A stretch of 42,087 nt of DNA from assembly GCA_945905735.1 (NCBI GenBank), contig CAMDQC010000029.1, forward strand, positions 1 to 42,087, given 5' to 3'. A model generated the notes under the pieces. It did no database searches and was not told the origin of the DNA. It worked only from the letters and a program-made list of their open reading frames with translations. Position numbers and translations under genes: made by a program. The stretch comes from Prosthecobacter debontii (GTDB lineage Bacteria > Verrucomicrobiota > Verrucomicrobiia > Chthoniobacterales > Chthoniobacteraceae). Below, in pieces: positions 35,071-42,087 of this stretch; positions within the stretch are counted from its first letter, which is position 1; each line of letters begins with the position of its first letter.

Positions 35071-36987
35071 ATGAAAAAAGGTCTCGAAACCTATCTTTAC
35101 ACTACGGTCGGCGTCGTCGCGTTTCTCGCGATTATTATTGGCGTCAACATCATCGGCAGCCGCGCGAAAGTGCGCGTCGATCTCACATCAGAGCGCGCAT
35201 ACACGCTCTCGGCGGGCACCCGCGCCATTCTCGCGAAGCTCGATACGCCGGTGCAGATTCGCTTCTATTGCACACGCGGAGAGAATTCGATGCCGGTCTT
35301 TTTGAAGAACTACGCGCAGAGCATTGAGGACTTGCTCGGGGAATTCCGGCAGGCGTCGAAAGGGCAGATTGAAATCCAAAAACTCGACCCATCGCCCGAT
35401 TCCGATGCCGAGGAATCTGCGAAACTAGACGGTGTGGAAGGGCGTCCGCTGGACCTTGGCTCCGACCCGATTTTCCTCGGGCTGAGCGTCACGATGCTCG
35501 ACCAAAAGGAAGTGATCCCGTTCTTCGATCCGAATCGCCAGAAGCAGTTGGAGTATGACATCGCGCGAGTGGTGTCCCGAGTCATCAATCCGACGAAACC
35601 GGTGGTCGGCGTGATGAGCGCGTTGCCTGTCAATGGAAGCGGCAACCCGATGATGATGCGCATGGGGCGCGGCGGAGAGCCCGCGTGGATGTTTGTCACG
35701 GAACTCAAAGGAGATTTCGCGGTGAAGACCGTGGAGATGGCGGTGGATAAGATTCCCGATGAAATCAAGGTGCTGTTCGTCGTTCATCCGAAAGGGATCA
35801 CCGAGGCCACCCAATACGCGATTGATCAGTTCGTCCTTCGTGGCGGCAAACTCATCGCCTGCTTAGACCCGCTCGCGTTTTTTGACCGCAGTGCAGGTGG
35901 ACCGATGGGGGGAGGAAGCAGTTCCACGATGGATAAACTGCTAAAGCAGTGGGGCCTATCTTTTGACCCGACGAAGACCGTCGCGGACATGAATTACGCG
36001 ACCCAAATCCAACCCGGAAAAGTCCCATCGCTGCTCTCCGTCATTGATAAGGGAATCAACAAAGACGACATCCTCACGGCCAACGCGGATCGACTGATGC
36101 TGGTTTGCCCCGGTAACTTTTCGGGCGCGGCAGCCGAGGGATTGCAGATGACGACCCTGCTGAAATCAACGGCCAACTCACAGCTCATCGATCCGATGAA
36201 CGCGCAGATGAGCTTCCAAGGCGGCGCTGGGCAGATCATCAAAGACTTCAAGGCATCCGGGACTGAATACGCGCTCGCCGTGCGCCTCACGGGCAAATTT
36301 AAAACCGCATTTCCCGAAGGCAAACCCAAGGCACCCGAGCCGAAGCCCGAAGACGGCAAACCGCCCGAAGAGAAAAAGCCAGACGCGCCCGCAGAGCCCG
36401 GACTGAAAGAATCGGCGGCTGACAATGTGGTGATCCTTATCGGAGACGCCGACTTTTTGAACGATCAAGTCGCGGCTGATGCAATCGGGATGGACCCACG
36501 GACCGGCCAGCGCGTCATGGGCGTCAAAGGCGGCAACATCCCGCTCGCCCAAGCGGCAGTGGAGCAACTCGCCGGCGACAGCAATCTCATCGAAGTCCGC
36601 AGCCGCGCATCCCGCGAACGCCCCTTCACGGTGGTGCGGAAGATGGAGGCCGAAGCGGAGGCTGCGTTCCAGAGTAAGATCAAGGAACTCGAAGGCAGTC
36701 TGCAAGAAACACAGACGAAGCTGAACGAACTTCAGCGTGCGAAAGGCAAAGAAGCGGGGCAACGCTTTATCCTCTCGCCTGAGCAGCAAGCCGAGATCGC
36801 GAACTTCCAAACGAAGGAAAAAGCGGTGTCCGTCCAGCTTCGCAAAGAGAGGAAGAACCTCAAACTCGGCGTCCAGTCCCTCGAAATGAAAACTAAGTGG
36901 ATGAACATTCTCGTGATGCCCGTGCTCGTCACCGCAGCCGGGATTTTCTTGGCGCTCAAGCGCCGCAAACTGCAAGCAGCCCGCTAA
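35071..36987 (+). CDS. GldG-like ABC-associated membrane protein
   Basis: 638 residues. An N-terminal membrane helix (TTVGVVAFLAIIIGVNIIG) is followed by RVDLTSERAYTLSAGT, the hallmark of the GldG/ABC-type uncharacterised domain. A large extracytoplasmic region has VVGVMSALP and GGKLIACLDP, and then a Pro/Lys/Glu linker around residues 415-450. VILIGDADFLND comes next, with a predicted coiled coil at about 530-610. A final helix (ILVMPVLVTAAGIFLAL) is followed by a basic tail. Such proteins are partners of ABC-2 permeases and share a fold with IFT52/GIFT proteins. Confidence 0.88.
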   Translation: MKKGLETYLYTTVGVVAFLAIIIGVNIIGSRAKVRVDLTSERAYTLSAGTRAILAKLDTPVQIRFYCTRGENSMPVFLKNYAQSIEDLLGEFRQASKGQIEIQKLDPSPDSDAEESAKLDGVEGRPLDLGSDPIFLGLSVTMLDQKEVIPFFDPNRQKQLEYDIARVVSRVINPTKPVVGVMSALPVNGSGNPMMMRMGRGGEPAWMFVTELKGDFAVKTVEMAVDKIPDEIKVLFVVHPKGITEATQYAIDQFVLRGGKLIACLDPLAFFDRSAGGPMGGGSSSTMDKLLKQWGLSFDPTKTVADMNYATQIQPGKVPSLLSVIDKGINKDDILTANADRLMLVCPGNFSGAAAEGLQMTTLLKSTANSQLIDPMNAQMSFQGGAGQIIKDFKASGTEYALAVRLTGKFKTAFPEGKPKAPEPKPEDGKPPEEKKPDAPAEPGLKESAADNVVILIGDADFLNDQVAADAIGMDPRTGQRVMGVKGGNIPLAQAAVEQLAGDSNLIEVRSRASRERPFTVVRKMEAEAEAAFQSKIKELEGSLQETQTKLNELQRAKGKEAGQRFILSPEQQAEIANFQTKEKAVSVQLRKERKNLKLGVQSLEMKTKWMNILVMPVLVTAAGIFLALKRRKLQAAR

Positions 36988-37000
36988 CCGAAATAACGCA

Positions 37001-38332
37001 ATGAAAGGCAAACAACTCGTATCACTTCTCGGACTCGTCGCTGTCGTCGGCGGGGCGGGATTTTATCTACTCAAAGATAACCAAAAATCGTGGAACGCCT
37101 CCGGCACCACTGCCGGCGGGAAAGTCCTCAATCTGCCCCTCAACGATGTCGCTCGAGTAACCGTGAAATCCGGAGATACCGCGATGAACCTCGTCAAAAA
37201 AGACGACGTATGGACCGTCGAAGAGCGTACGAATTATCCAGCGAACTTCGAGCAAGTGAGCGGACTCATCCGCAAAGTATGGGAGTTGAAAACGGTGCAG
37301 GACGTCAAAGTCGGTCCGTCGCAGTTTGCCCGCATGGAGCTCGTGGAGCCCGGCAAGGGCGAAGGCGCGGGCACGTTGCTGGAGTTCAAAGATAAAGACG
37401 GCAAGGCACTCGGCGCACTCATCCTCGGGAAAAAGCAGATGCGCAAGGGCGACGACGCGATGGAGATGTTTGGCGGCGGTGGCGCGGCCGTGGGGCGTCA
37501 CGTCCTACCAGTCGGCGGCACAAAAATCTCTCTCGTCTCGGAAGCTTTCGAAGACGTGAACACGAAGGCCGAGGGCTGGCTGAAACGGGATTTTTTCAAG
37601 GTGGAAAATGTCACCAGCATCACACTCGCTGGCGCGACGGATGCGCAGAAATGGAAGGTCTCTCGCGAGAACGCCACGAGCGATTGGAAACTCGACGGCG
37701 CGAAGCCCGAAGAAGCCCTCGACGCCGCGAAAGTGAACCCCATCGCCACCACGCTGGCCTTCGCAAGTTTCGCCGACGTGATGGCTCCCGACGCGAAGCT
37801 CGAGGACAACGCGACCGTGACTTTTGAGACGAGTGACAAGTTTACCTACGCCGTGAAAATCGGGAAGGCTGTGGGCGAAAACTACCCCATCACGGTCGCT
37901 ATCACCGCCGCCCTTCCAAAAGAACGCACGCCCGGCAAAGACGAAAAGCCCGAAGACAAAACGAAGCTCGATGCCGACTTCGCCTCTGCGCAAAAGAAGC
38001 TCGAAGAAAAGCTGGCCACCGAGAAGAAATTCGAATCGCGCCCTTACCTCATCGCGAAGGGCACCATCGACGGACTGATTAAGGACCGCACAGCACTCCT
38101 CGCTGAGAAAAAGCCCGAGACACCGCCAGCGGGCACTCCCGGCGCGGGGATCCCACCTGGAATTGCGCTACCTCCCGGCGCAACTCCTCCACCGAGGCCT
38201 TCCGAGCCTATCTCAGTGACCACGCCGCCGATTACAGTCCCGCCCGTGACCGCCACGACGCCGCCTGTTGCCGCGCCATTGCCACCGGAGAAAAAGCCCG
38301 CGCCTCCCGAGAGCAAACCGGCGGGGCAGTAA
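37001..38332 (+). CDS. DUF4340 protein of the Gld-type ABC operon
   Basis: 443 residues, anchored by an N-terminal helix (LVSLLGLVAVVGGAGFYLL). It contains repeated DUF4340-like strands such as VARVTVKSGDTAMNLVKKDD and VTSITLAGATDAQKWKVS. The C-terminal 80 residues are strongly Pro/Thr-rich and probably disordered in the envelope. DUF4340 genes regularly follow GldG in this operon type; function is unknown. It begins 13 bp after the GldG-like gene and is convergent with rlmH, with 8 bp between stops. Confidence 0.85.
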   Translation: MKGKQLVSLLGLVAVVGGAGFYLLKDNQKSWNASGTTAGGKVLNLPLNDVARVTVKSGDTAMNLVKKDDVWTVEERTNYPANFEQVSGLIRKVWELKTVQDVKVGPSQFARMELVEPGKGEGAGTLLEFKDKDGKALGALILGKKQMRKGDDAMEMFGGGGAAVGRHVLPVGGTKISLVSEAFEDVNTKAEGWLKRDFFKVENVTSITLAGATDAQKWKVSRENATSDWKLDGAKPEEALDAAKVNPIATTLAFASFADVMAPDAKLEDNATVTFETSDKFTYAVKIGKAVGENYPITVAITAALPKERTPGKDEKPEDKTKLDADFASAQKKLEEKLATEKKFESRPYLIAKGTIDGLIKDRTALLAEKKPETPPAGTPGAGIPPGIALPPGATPPPRPSEPISVTTPPITVPPVTATTPPVAAPLPPEKKPAPPESKPAGQ

Positions 38333-38340
38333 CCCCTCCC

Positions 38341-38781
38341 CTAATCTCGGTGATACGGCAGGCCCGCGAGGATACTCCGGGCGCGGTAGAGTTGCTCGCA
38401 TAGAACGACGAGCGCCAGTTCGTGCTGGAGCGTCAGCGCCGTGAGCGACCATACCCAATCGGCGCGCTTCCGCAGTTCCTCGGTGTGCCCATCGGCCCCG
38501 CCGATGAGGAAAGCGACTCCCTTCACACTGCGGAGTTCCCATTCAGAGATCCGTTTTGCCAGTGCGCGAGACGCCACTATTTCACCGCGCTCATCGAGCA
38601 CCACGCGGAAGAGCCCCTCGCTGCGGGCGAGCAGTGCAGCGCTCTCCTGCTCCCTCGTGCCCGCCTTGAGTTGTTCCCATTTCACGCCGCCCCAAGGGCT
38701 CATGCGCGACAAGTATTCCTCCACACCCGCGCGAGCGTAGGCCAGCTTGGGCTTGCCGATGGTGAGGATGACGGTGTGCAA
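38341..38781 (-). CDS. rlmH: RlmH, 23S rRNA pseudouridine-1915 N3-methyltransferase
   Basis: SPOUT-fold methyltransferase of 146 residues, close to the usual 155. The knot and SAM-binding region is visible as GVAFLIGGADGHTEEL, and the C-terminal family motif as QHELALVVLCEQLYRARSI followed by PYHR. It methylates pseudouridine 1915 of 23S rRNA on the assembled ribosome. The start is a TTG at 38781; no ATG or GTG in frame lies upstream before the repeat. It is read in the same direction as the sugar isomerase but separated from it by an inverted repeat. Confidence 0.93.
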   Translation of the reverse strand: MHTVILTIGKPKLAYARAGVEEYLSRMSPWGGVKWEQLKAGTREQESAALLARSEGLFRVVLDERGEIVASRALAKRISEWELRSVKGVAFLIGGADGHTEELRKRADWVWSLTALTLQHELALVVLCEQLYRARSILAGLPYHRD

Positions 38782-38788
38782 AGTTATC

Positions 38789-38861
38789 AGTAGATAGTGG
38801 GCAGTGGCGGTGCGTAGTAGTTCCGCCGACTGACCTACTGACCCACTGCTTACTGACTACT
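38789..38861. repeat. Imperfect inverted repeat with heptamer-like units
   Basis: Arms 38789-38807 and 38843-38861 pair at 15 of 19 positions. The right arm and the bases before it (from about 38830) are built of 7-8-base units related to ACTGACC/T, repeated about four times. It lies between the sugar isomerase stop and the rlmH start and may end the upstream transcript. It resembles short tandem repeat families seen in large bacterial genomes. Confidence 0.6.
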
Positions 38862-38866
38862 AAAAC

Positions 38867-39901
38867 TCACGCCCCCATGCCGTCTTCAAAGCTGCCCGCA
38901 GCCTGCGGGAAACACAAATTCTTCGCCACATATCCGATGCCTCCCGATGAGCAGAAATCCAACTCGATGTGCGCGCTCTCCACTTCCACGACGAGCGGTG
39001 CGGAGTCCGTCTTGTGCAGCTTGCAGTAGCGGTCTTTGTAGCCCACGGCCAGCAACAGTTCGGCGTAGCGGTGCATGTTCAAATCGCCCGAAGCAAGGTC
39101 CGTGAACTGCATCGCCCGGCGCGTCCAACTTGGTTCCATCGTGCGCAATGGGAAACCGCGACGCACCACGAAATTCTTCACGTGCGCGGCGTAAATGCGC
39201 TTGCCGACTTTCAGGAAGCGCGTCTCCCAGTCCTCGCCCTCCCAGCAGTGCGAAGGGTCAGCATTCACCGCCAGCGTCGCGTCGCCGTCGCAAATATCCA
39301 CCAGCATGTTAAAATCATCCGCCGTCGATGCCGCCGTGCCCGGATGGATCTCATGGCAGAGATAAATCCCGAGCTTCCGCGCATGGTCGCGCAGTTTCTT
39401 TGTCTTCTTCACAAAGCGCTCCTTTCCCTCGGCGAGCAAGTCGTAGCCGGGCCCAGCCCAGAAGCCCCACGGATACCCGGTCGCCAGTTCCCAGCCGAAC
39501 GCCACGCCCCAAAACATCGGCATGGATTTCACCCCGAGCTCCGCTGCGAGGTCCATCAGTTTCAGCAGATACTTCTCGTGCCACGCCTCGATCTTCTCCG
39601 GCGAGAGTTTCGCCACGTCAGGCGCGATGAAAGGATGGCCCGACTTCGTCCCCGTCCAAATCGACGTATGAACCCAAAACGGGCAGTGCGCCGAGATGCC
39701 ATCGATCTTCATCCCGCGATCCTCAAACGTCGCGCGAATCTCCTTCGCCTTTTTCAGCCCGCCCTTCCCATCGCCGAGCATGTAGTTGCTCGGTTGCACG
39801 CCTGCGGCACCTGCGGCCTTGGCGTAGTCGATAAATTGAGCGAGCGATTTGGAGCCGTGTTGGGCACCTTCAATGGAAGCGTGATAAGCGTTTTTTGGCA
39901 T
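38867..39901 (-). CDS. TIM-barrel sugar phosphate isomerase/epimerase
   Basis: 344 residues of the xylose-isomerase-like AP endonuclease-2 family. Metal-ligand candidates are E in LCHEIHPGTAAST, D and H in NADPSHCWEGED, and H in YAAHVKNF, followed by the late E in PLVVEVESAH. These proteins isomerise or epimerise sugars, inositols or 3-keto sugars. A gene for a DUF1080 protein lies divergently next to it, and that pairing is common in Planctomycetota/Verrucomicrobiota carbohydrate loci. No signal peptide is seen. The exact substrate is not predictable. Confidence 0.88.
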   Translation of the reverse strand: MPKNAYHASIEGAQHGSKSLAQFIDYAKAAGAAGVQPSNYMLGDGKGGLKKAKEIRATFEDRGMKIDGISAHCPFWVHTSIWTGTKSGHPFIAPDVAKLSPEKIEAWHEKYLLKLMDLAAELGVKSMPMFWGVAFGWELATGYPWGFWAGPGYDLLAEGKERFVKKTKKLRDHARKLGIYLCHEIHPGTAASTADDFNMLVDICDGDATLAVNADPSHCWEGEDWETRFLKVGKRIYAAHVKNFVVRRGFPLRTMEPSWTRRAMQFTDLASGDLNMHRYAELLLAVGYKDRYCKLHKTDSAPLVVEVESAHIELDFCSSGGIGYVAKNLCFPQAAGSFEDGMGA

Positions 39902-40028
39902 AGCGTCTTGGCACTTACCGGGGCACCCGAATCATTGCAAATCCAAAGAGCGACGCCCGCGTGGGAATCGCTCGCCGCTTCATGCTGTCGGCTTGCCAAC
40001 GCGCTCCCGCCCGCCCACAACGCGTCCC

Positions 40029-40733
40029 ATGAAACTCGCCATTCTTTCCGCCATCGCCCTGGCTCTTGCACCGCTCGCTATTGCTCAGAGCACGCCCGCT
40101 TTCGCGGACATTTTGAAAACCGTCCCCGCAGCGGAAAAGCAGGTGCCGCTCTTCAACGGGAAAGATCTCTCGGGCTGGGATGGACTCCCCGGCATCTGGT
40201 CGGTGGAAGACGGCGTCATCAAAGGCGCGAACGACAAACCGCTCGCGTCGAGCACCTATCTTTTCACCAAGGACAGCTACCGCAATTTCCGCCTGCTTTT
40301 TGAAGTGAAGCAGACCATTTCACCGAAGCATTCCACGATGCACAGCGCAGTGTGCGTGCTCGGCGAGCGTTTCGCGGACAAAGGAGAAAACCCGTTTGGA
40401 TTCAAAGGTCCGCTGCTCATGTTTTGCCAGGACTGGGGCATCTGGGACGCGTATCGCCGCAACCGCACCGTGCCGCCCGGACATAACGGCACGCTCGCCA
40501 ATCCCACGGAACGAAAGGGCGACTGGAATCTCATCGAAGTGCTCGTCATCGGCGACCGCATTCGCTTCGCGGCGAATGGCGCACAGGTATTCGACTTCAC
40601 CGACAAGCCCGAGATGCTCAAAGAGTCGCCCATCGGCCTGCAAGTCCACGCAAACGGACAGCCCCAAGAGTGGCGGTTCCGCGGCCTTGTTCTGACGACG
40701 AATCCCGAGGACCGGCTTGTGACGGTAAAGTGA
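40029..40733 (+). CDS. DUF1080 secreted glycoside-processing protein (3-keto-glycoside hydrolase-like)
   Basis: 234 residues with a signal peptide (MKLAILSAIALALAPLAIA). The DUF1080 fold, a concanavalin-like sandwich, opens with VPLFNGKDLSGWDGLPGIWS and continues with EDGVIKGAN. FRLLFEVKQT and GDWNLIEVLVIGDRIRF are further family strands. The domain is annotated in databases as 3-keto-disaccharide hydrolase and is greatly expanded in Verrucomicrobiota and Planctomycetota. The upstream in-frame start at 39993 is rejected because it would push the signal peptide inward. It overlaps the AlkC-like gene by GTGA. Confidence 0.88.
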   Translation: MKLAILSAIALALAPLAIAQSTPAFADILKTVPAAEKQVPLFNGKDLSGWDGLPGIWSVEDGVIKGANDKPLASSTYLFTKDSYRNFRLLFEVKQTISPKHSTMHSAVCVLGERFADKGENPFGFKGPLLMFCQDWGIWDAYRRNRTVPPGHNGTLANPTERKGDWNLIEVLVIGDRIRFAANGAQVFDFTDKPEMLKESPIGLQVHANGQPQEWRFRGLVLTTNPEDRLVTVK

Positions 40734-41608
40734 GCGCCCAACTCCGCATCCCTGCCGCTCCCCGCTCCATCGCGAAAGGGAGCACCCTGAAAGACCTCCT
40801 CGACCGTGAAGCGGTCGATTGCCTCGCCGAAAATCTTTCGCTGGTGCATCCCGCATTTGATCCTCAGGCGTTTCGCAATACCGCGATGAATGGACTGCAA
40901 CCGCTGGGAATCATCGAGCGCGGAAGACACATCGCCAAGGCCCTGCGCACGCATCTCCCGTCCCGATTTGAGGAAGCGGTAAATATCCTGCTATCCTCGC
41001 TCACCCCGCCGCCCCCGGAAGATTCCGACCTCGGGCTTGCGGTGTTTTTCTACCTGCCACACAGCGCTTTCATCGCAGAGTATGGGCTCGATTGCGCAGG
41101 CAACGGAGGCGACGACCCGTTCGAGGTTTCCATGCGGGCCCAATACGAAATCACCCGGCGATTCACCGCAGAGTTTTCCATACGCCCATTCATCATCCGA
41201 TGGCCGGAGCGCACACTCTCACGGCTTATGGAATGGGTTCGCGACCCAGACCCAAACGTCCGCCGACTTTGCTCGGAGGGAACCCGCCCGCGACTCCCGT
41301 GGGCGACCCGGATCCCCGCCTTCATCAAAGACCCGCTCCCAGTCCTTTCCATTCTCGAAGCCCTCCGCGACGACCCTTCGCACTATGTCCAACGCAGCGT
41401 CGCAAACCATCTCGGCGACATCGCAAAAGACCATCCATCCCTCGCGTTCGAAATCTGCGAGCGATGGCTGGACGGTGCCGACAAAGCGCGGAAATGGCTC
41501 ATTCGGCACGCCGTTCGGCATCCGGCAAAGAAGGGCATCGCCGACGCGCTTCGCTTGCGGAAACTGGCAGCGGCGGAAGCGAACCGGAGCACCCGGCGCG
41601 GTGCGTAG
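40730..41608 (+). CDS. AlkC-like DNA alkylation repair protein
   Basis: 292 residues from a GTG at 40730 that overlaps the DUF1080 stop (GTGA). The helical HEAT-like sequence has GSTLKDLLDREAVDCLAENL, the Asp/Trp-containing ERTLSRLMEWVRDPDPNVRR and SEGTRPRLPW. YVQRSVANHLGDIAKDHP and KARKWLIRHAVRHPAKKG follow, a series matching the AlkC branch of the AlkC/AlkD superfamily. AlkC excises N3-alkylated adenine or cytosine from DNA. It is the second alkylation-repair gene in the window and is coupled to an unrelated upstream gene in the same GTGA manner as the first. Confidence 0.82.
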   Translation: MSAQLRIPAAPRSIAKGSTLKDLLDREAVDCLAENLSLVHPAFDPQAFRNTAMNGLQPLGIIERGRHIAKALRTHLPSRFEEAVNILLSSLTPPPPEDSDLGLAVFFYLPHSAFIAEYGLDCAGNGGDDPFEVSMRAQYEITRRFTAEFSIRPFIIRWPERTLSRLMEWVRDPDPNVRRLCSEGTRPRLPWATRIPAFIKDPLPVLSILEALRDDPSHYVQRSVANHLGDIAKDHPSLAFEICERWLDGADKARKWLIRHAVRHPAKKGIADALRLRKLAAAEANRSTRRGA

Positions 41609-41939
41609 ATAGACTGCCGCAGGCAGCCCGCTCTTCGATGACCTGCAACGTCGAGATGGCACGCTCAGCCGCAAAGGGGCGAGATATGCCAGCCCTGGGC
41701 AACGTGTGGTTTTTGGGGCTGGCGGCAAAGCCTGTGTCCCGGAGGGACTGCCCGAAGGTAGCCGGTGGTGACGCGAGGCACGAGCGGGAACCACCGGTTC
41801 AGCGCGTGGTGCGGAATGCGCCCCGGAGGGTGCGCGAGAACGGCCCGCTTACCGCCCGGTTCTTTCGCCCCTGCCGGGGCGACATCGCATACGGGGGCTG
41901 CGATCCGGTGGCCGCGCTCGTTCCTCGCTGACCACCGGC
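41609..41939. repeat. Hairpin-rich non-coding repeat region
   Basis: No gene is visible. Hairpins include 41614-41626 (CTGCC/GGCAG), 41736-41748 (GTCCC/GGGAC) and 41865-41882 (TCGCCCC/GGGGCGA). A larger inverted pair is formed by TAGCCGGTGGT near 41760 and ACCACCGGCTA ending at 41941. This layout resembles the long palindromic dispersed repeats common in Verrucomicrobiota and Planctomycetota genomes. The first hairpin lies six bases after the AlkC-like stop and could be its terminator. Confidence 0.7.
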
Positions 41940-42085
41940 TAGGGAAACGCTGAATAAAGCGAGTTGAGCAGAGAAGCGCGAGGCAGGGTGGTAGTGAGTG
42001 GGGTTCTGAGGCGGAAAGTCATCGAGAAATTGCTGTTTTTGCCCCGTTTTGGTGCGATGCGGGCACGGTCAAGCCGTGAGGGCGA
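41940..42085. repeat. Terminal inverted repeat, right copy
   Basis: Exact reverse complement of bases 1-146. It begins just after the hairpin-rich region. One frame is open across most of it on the plus strand and would read as an Arg/Val-rich peptide, but no family or start is recognisable. The last two bases of the window extend beyond the part matched at the left edge. Confidence 0.95.
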
Positions 42086-42087
42086 GC

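Noticed and set aside
33353-38332. A gliding-motility locus
   Set aside because: Only the GldA/GldF/GldG-type transport genes and DUF4340 are present. This operon is widespread in non-gliding bacteria and no other gliding gene is seen.
38829-38861. CRISPR-like array
   Set aside because: Units are only 7-8 bases with no spacers and no cas genes are present.
1-42087. The whole window as a composite transposon or integrative element
   Set aside because: There is no transposase, integrase, tRNA attachment site or target duplication, and several genes (tatC, rlmH, a sigma factor) are chromosomal housekeeping genes.

Overview
The window is about 42 kb of GC-rich (roughly 60 %) bacterial DNA with tightly packed, often 1-4 bp overlapping genes and few strong Shine-Dalgarno sites. 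The gene set suggests a member of the PVC group, most likely a Verrucomicrobiota bacterium: a DUF1080 protein, a TIM-barrel sugar isomerase/epimerase, a secreted PQQ-type propeller, Uma2 nucleases, a Gld-type ABC/GldG/DUF4340 operon and hairpin-rich dispersed repeats. This placement is an inference from gene content, not a measured phylogeny. The first 146 bases are the exact reverse complement of bases 41940-42085, so the window is bounded by two inverted copies of one repeat.

Layout. 220-5800 holds a Cu(I)/Ag(I) CusBA-type efflux pair, with a VapBC-like toxin-antitoxin module on the opposite strand filling the gap between cusB and cusA. 5801-6813 is a poorly coding stretch with short membrane-like open frames and a possible decayed gene. 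6814-22567 is one long plus-strand operon of twelve genes, nearly all coupled by ATGA overlaps or direct abutment: a polyketide-synthase-like megaprotein, a Sfp-type phosphopantetheinyl transferase, a Wzm-type ABC permease with two Wzt-type ATPases, an acyltransferase, five glycosyltransferases and an asparagine-synthase-like amidotransferase. It reads as a surface-glycan assembly and ABC export locus attached to a former PKS/aminotransferase pathway. 22626-32375 carries general genes: PQQ propeller, Uma2 nuclease, secreted alpha/beta hydrolase, a chorismate-lyase-like protein with a HemW-like radical SAM protein, a sigma-70 family factor, a NhaR-like LysR regulator, a Nudix hydrolase and TatC. 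32372-41608 carries AlkD, the ABC/GldG/DUF4340 operon, RlmH, a sugar isomerase, a DUF1080 protein and an AlkC-like protein. 41609-42087 is non-coding and made of hairpin repeats plus the terminal repeat.

The most unusual signal is in the PKS-like gene (6814-10698). The frame is open for 1294 codons, yet the domains appear disabled at their active sites. The ketosynthase keeps its cysteine but has Asp and Asn where both catalytic histidines belong, and it lacks internal blocks. The acyltransferase has Gly and Gln at its Ser and His positions. An aminotransferase domain keeps its two ends but has lost its middle. No acyl-carrier domain is visible. The terminal thioesterase has Asn for the expected Asp. 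The adjoining phosphopantetheinyl transferase, whose only purpose would be to prime carrier domains, is cut by an in-frame amber codon, and its remaining C-terminus is still readable up to the next gene. The amidotransferase of the same operon has Asn in place of Asp in its ATP-pyrophosphatase loop. Together these suggest either an assembly line that is dying but still in frame, or a megasynthase converted to a non-catalytic role inside a glycan-export operon.
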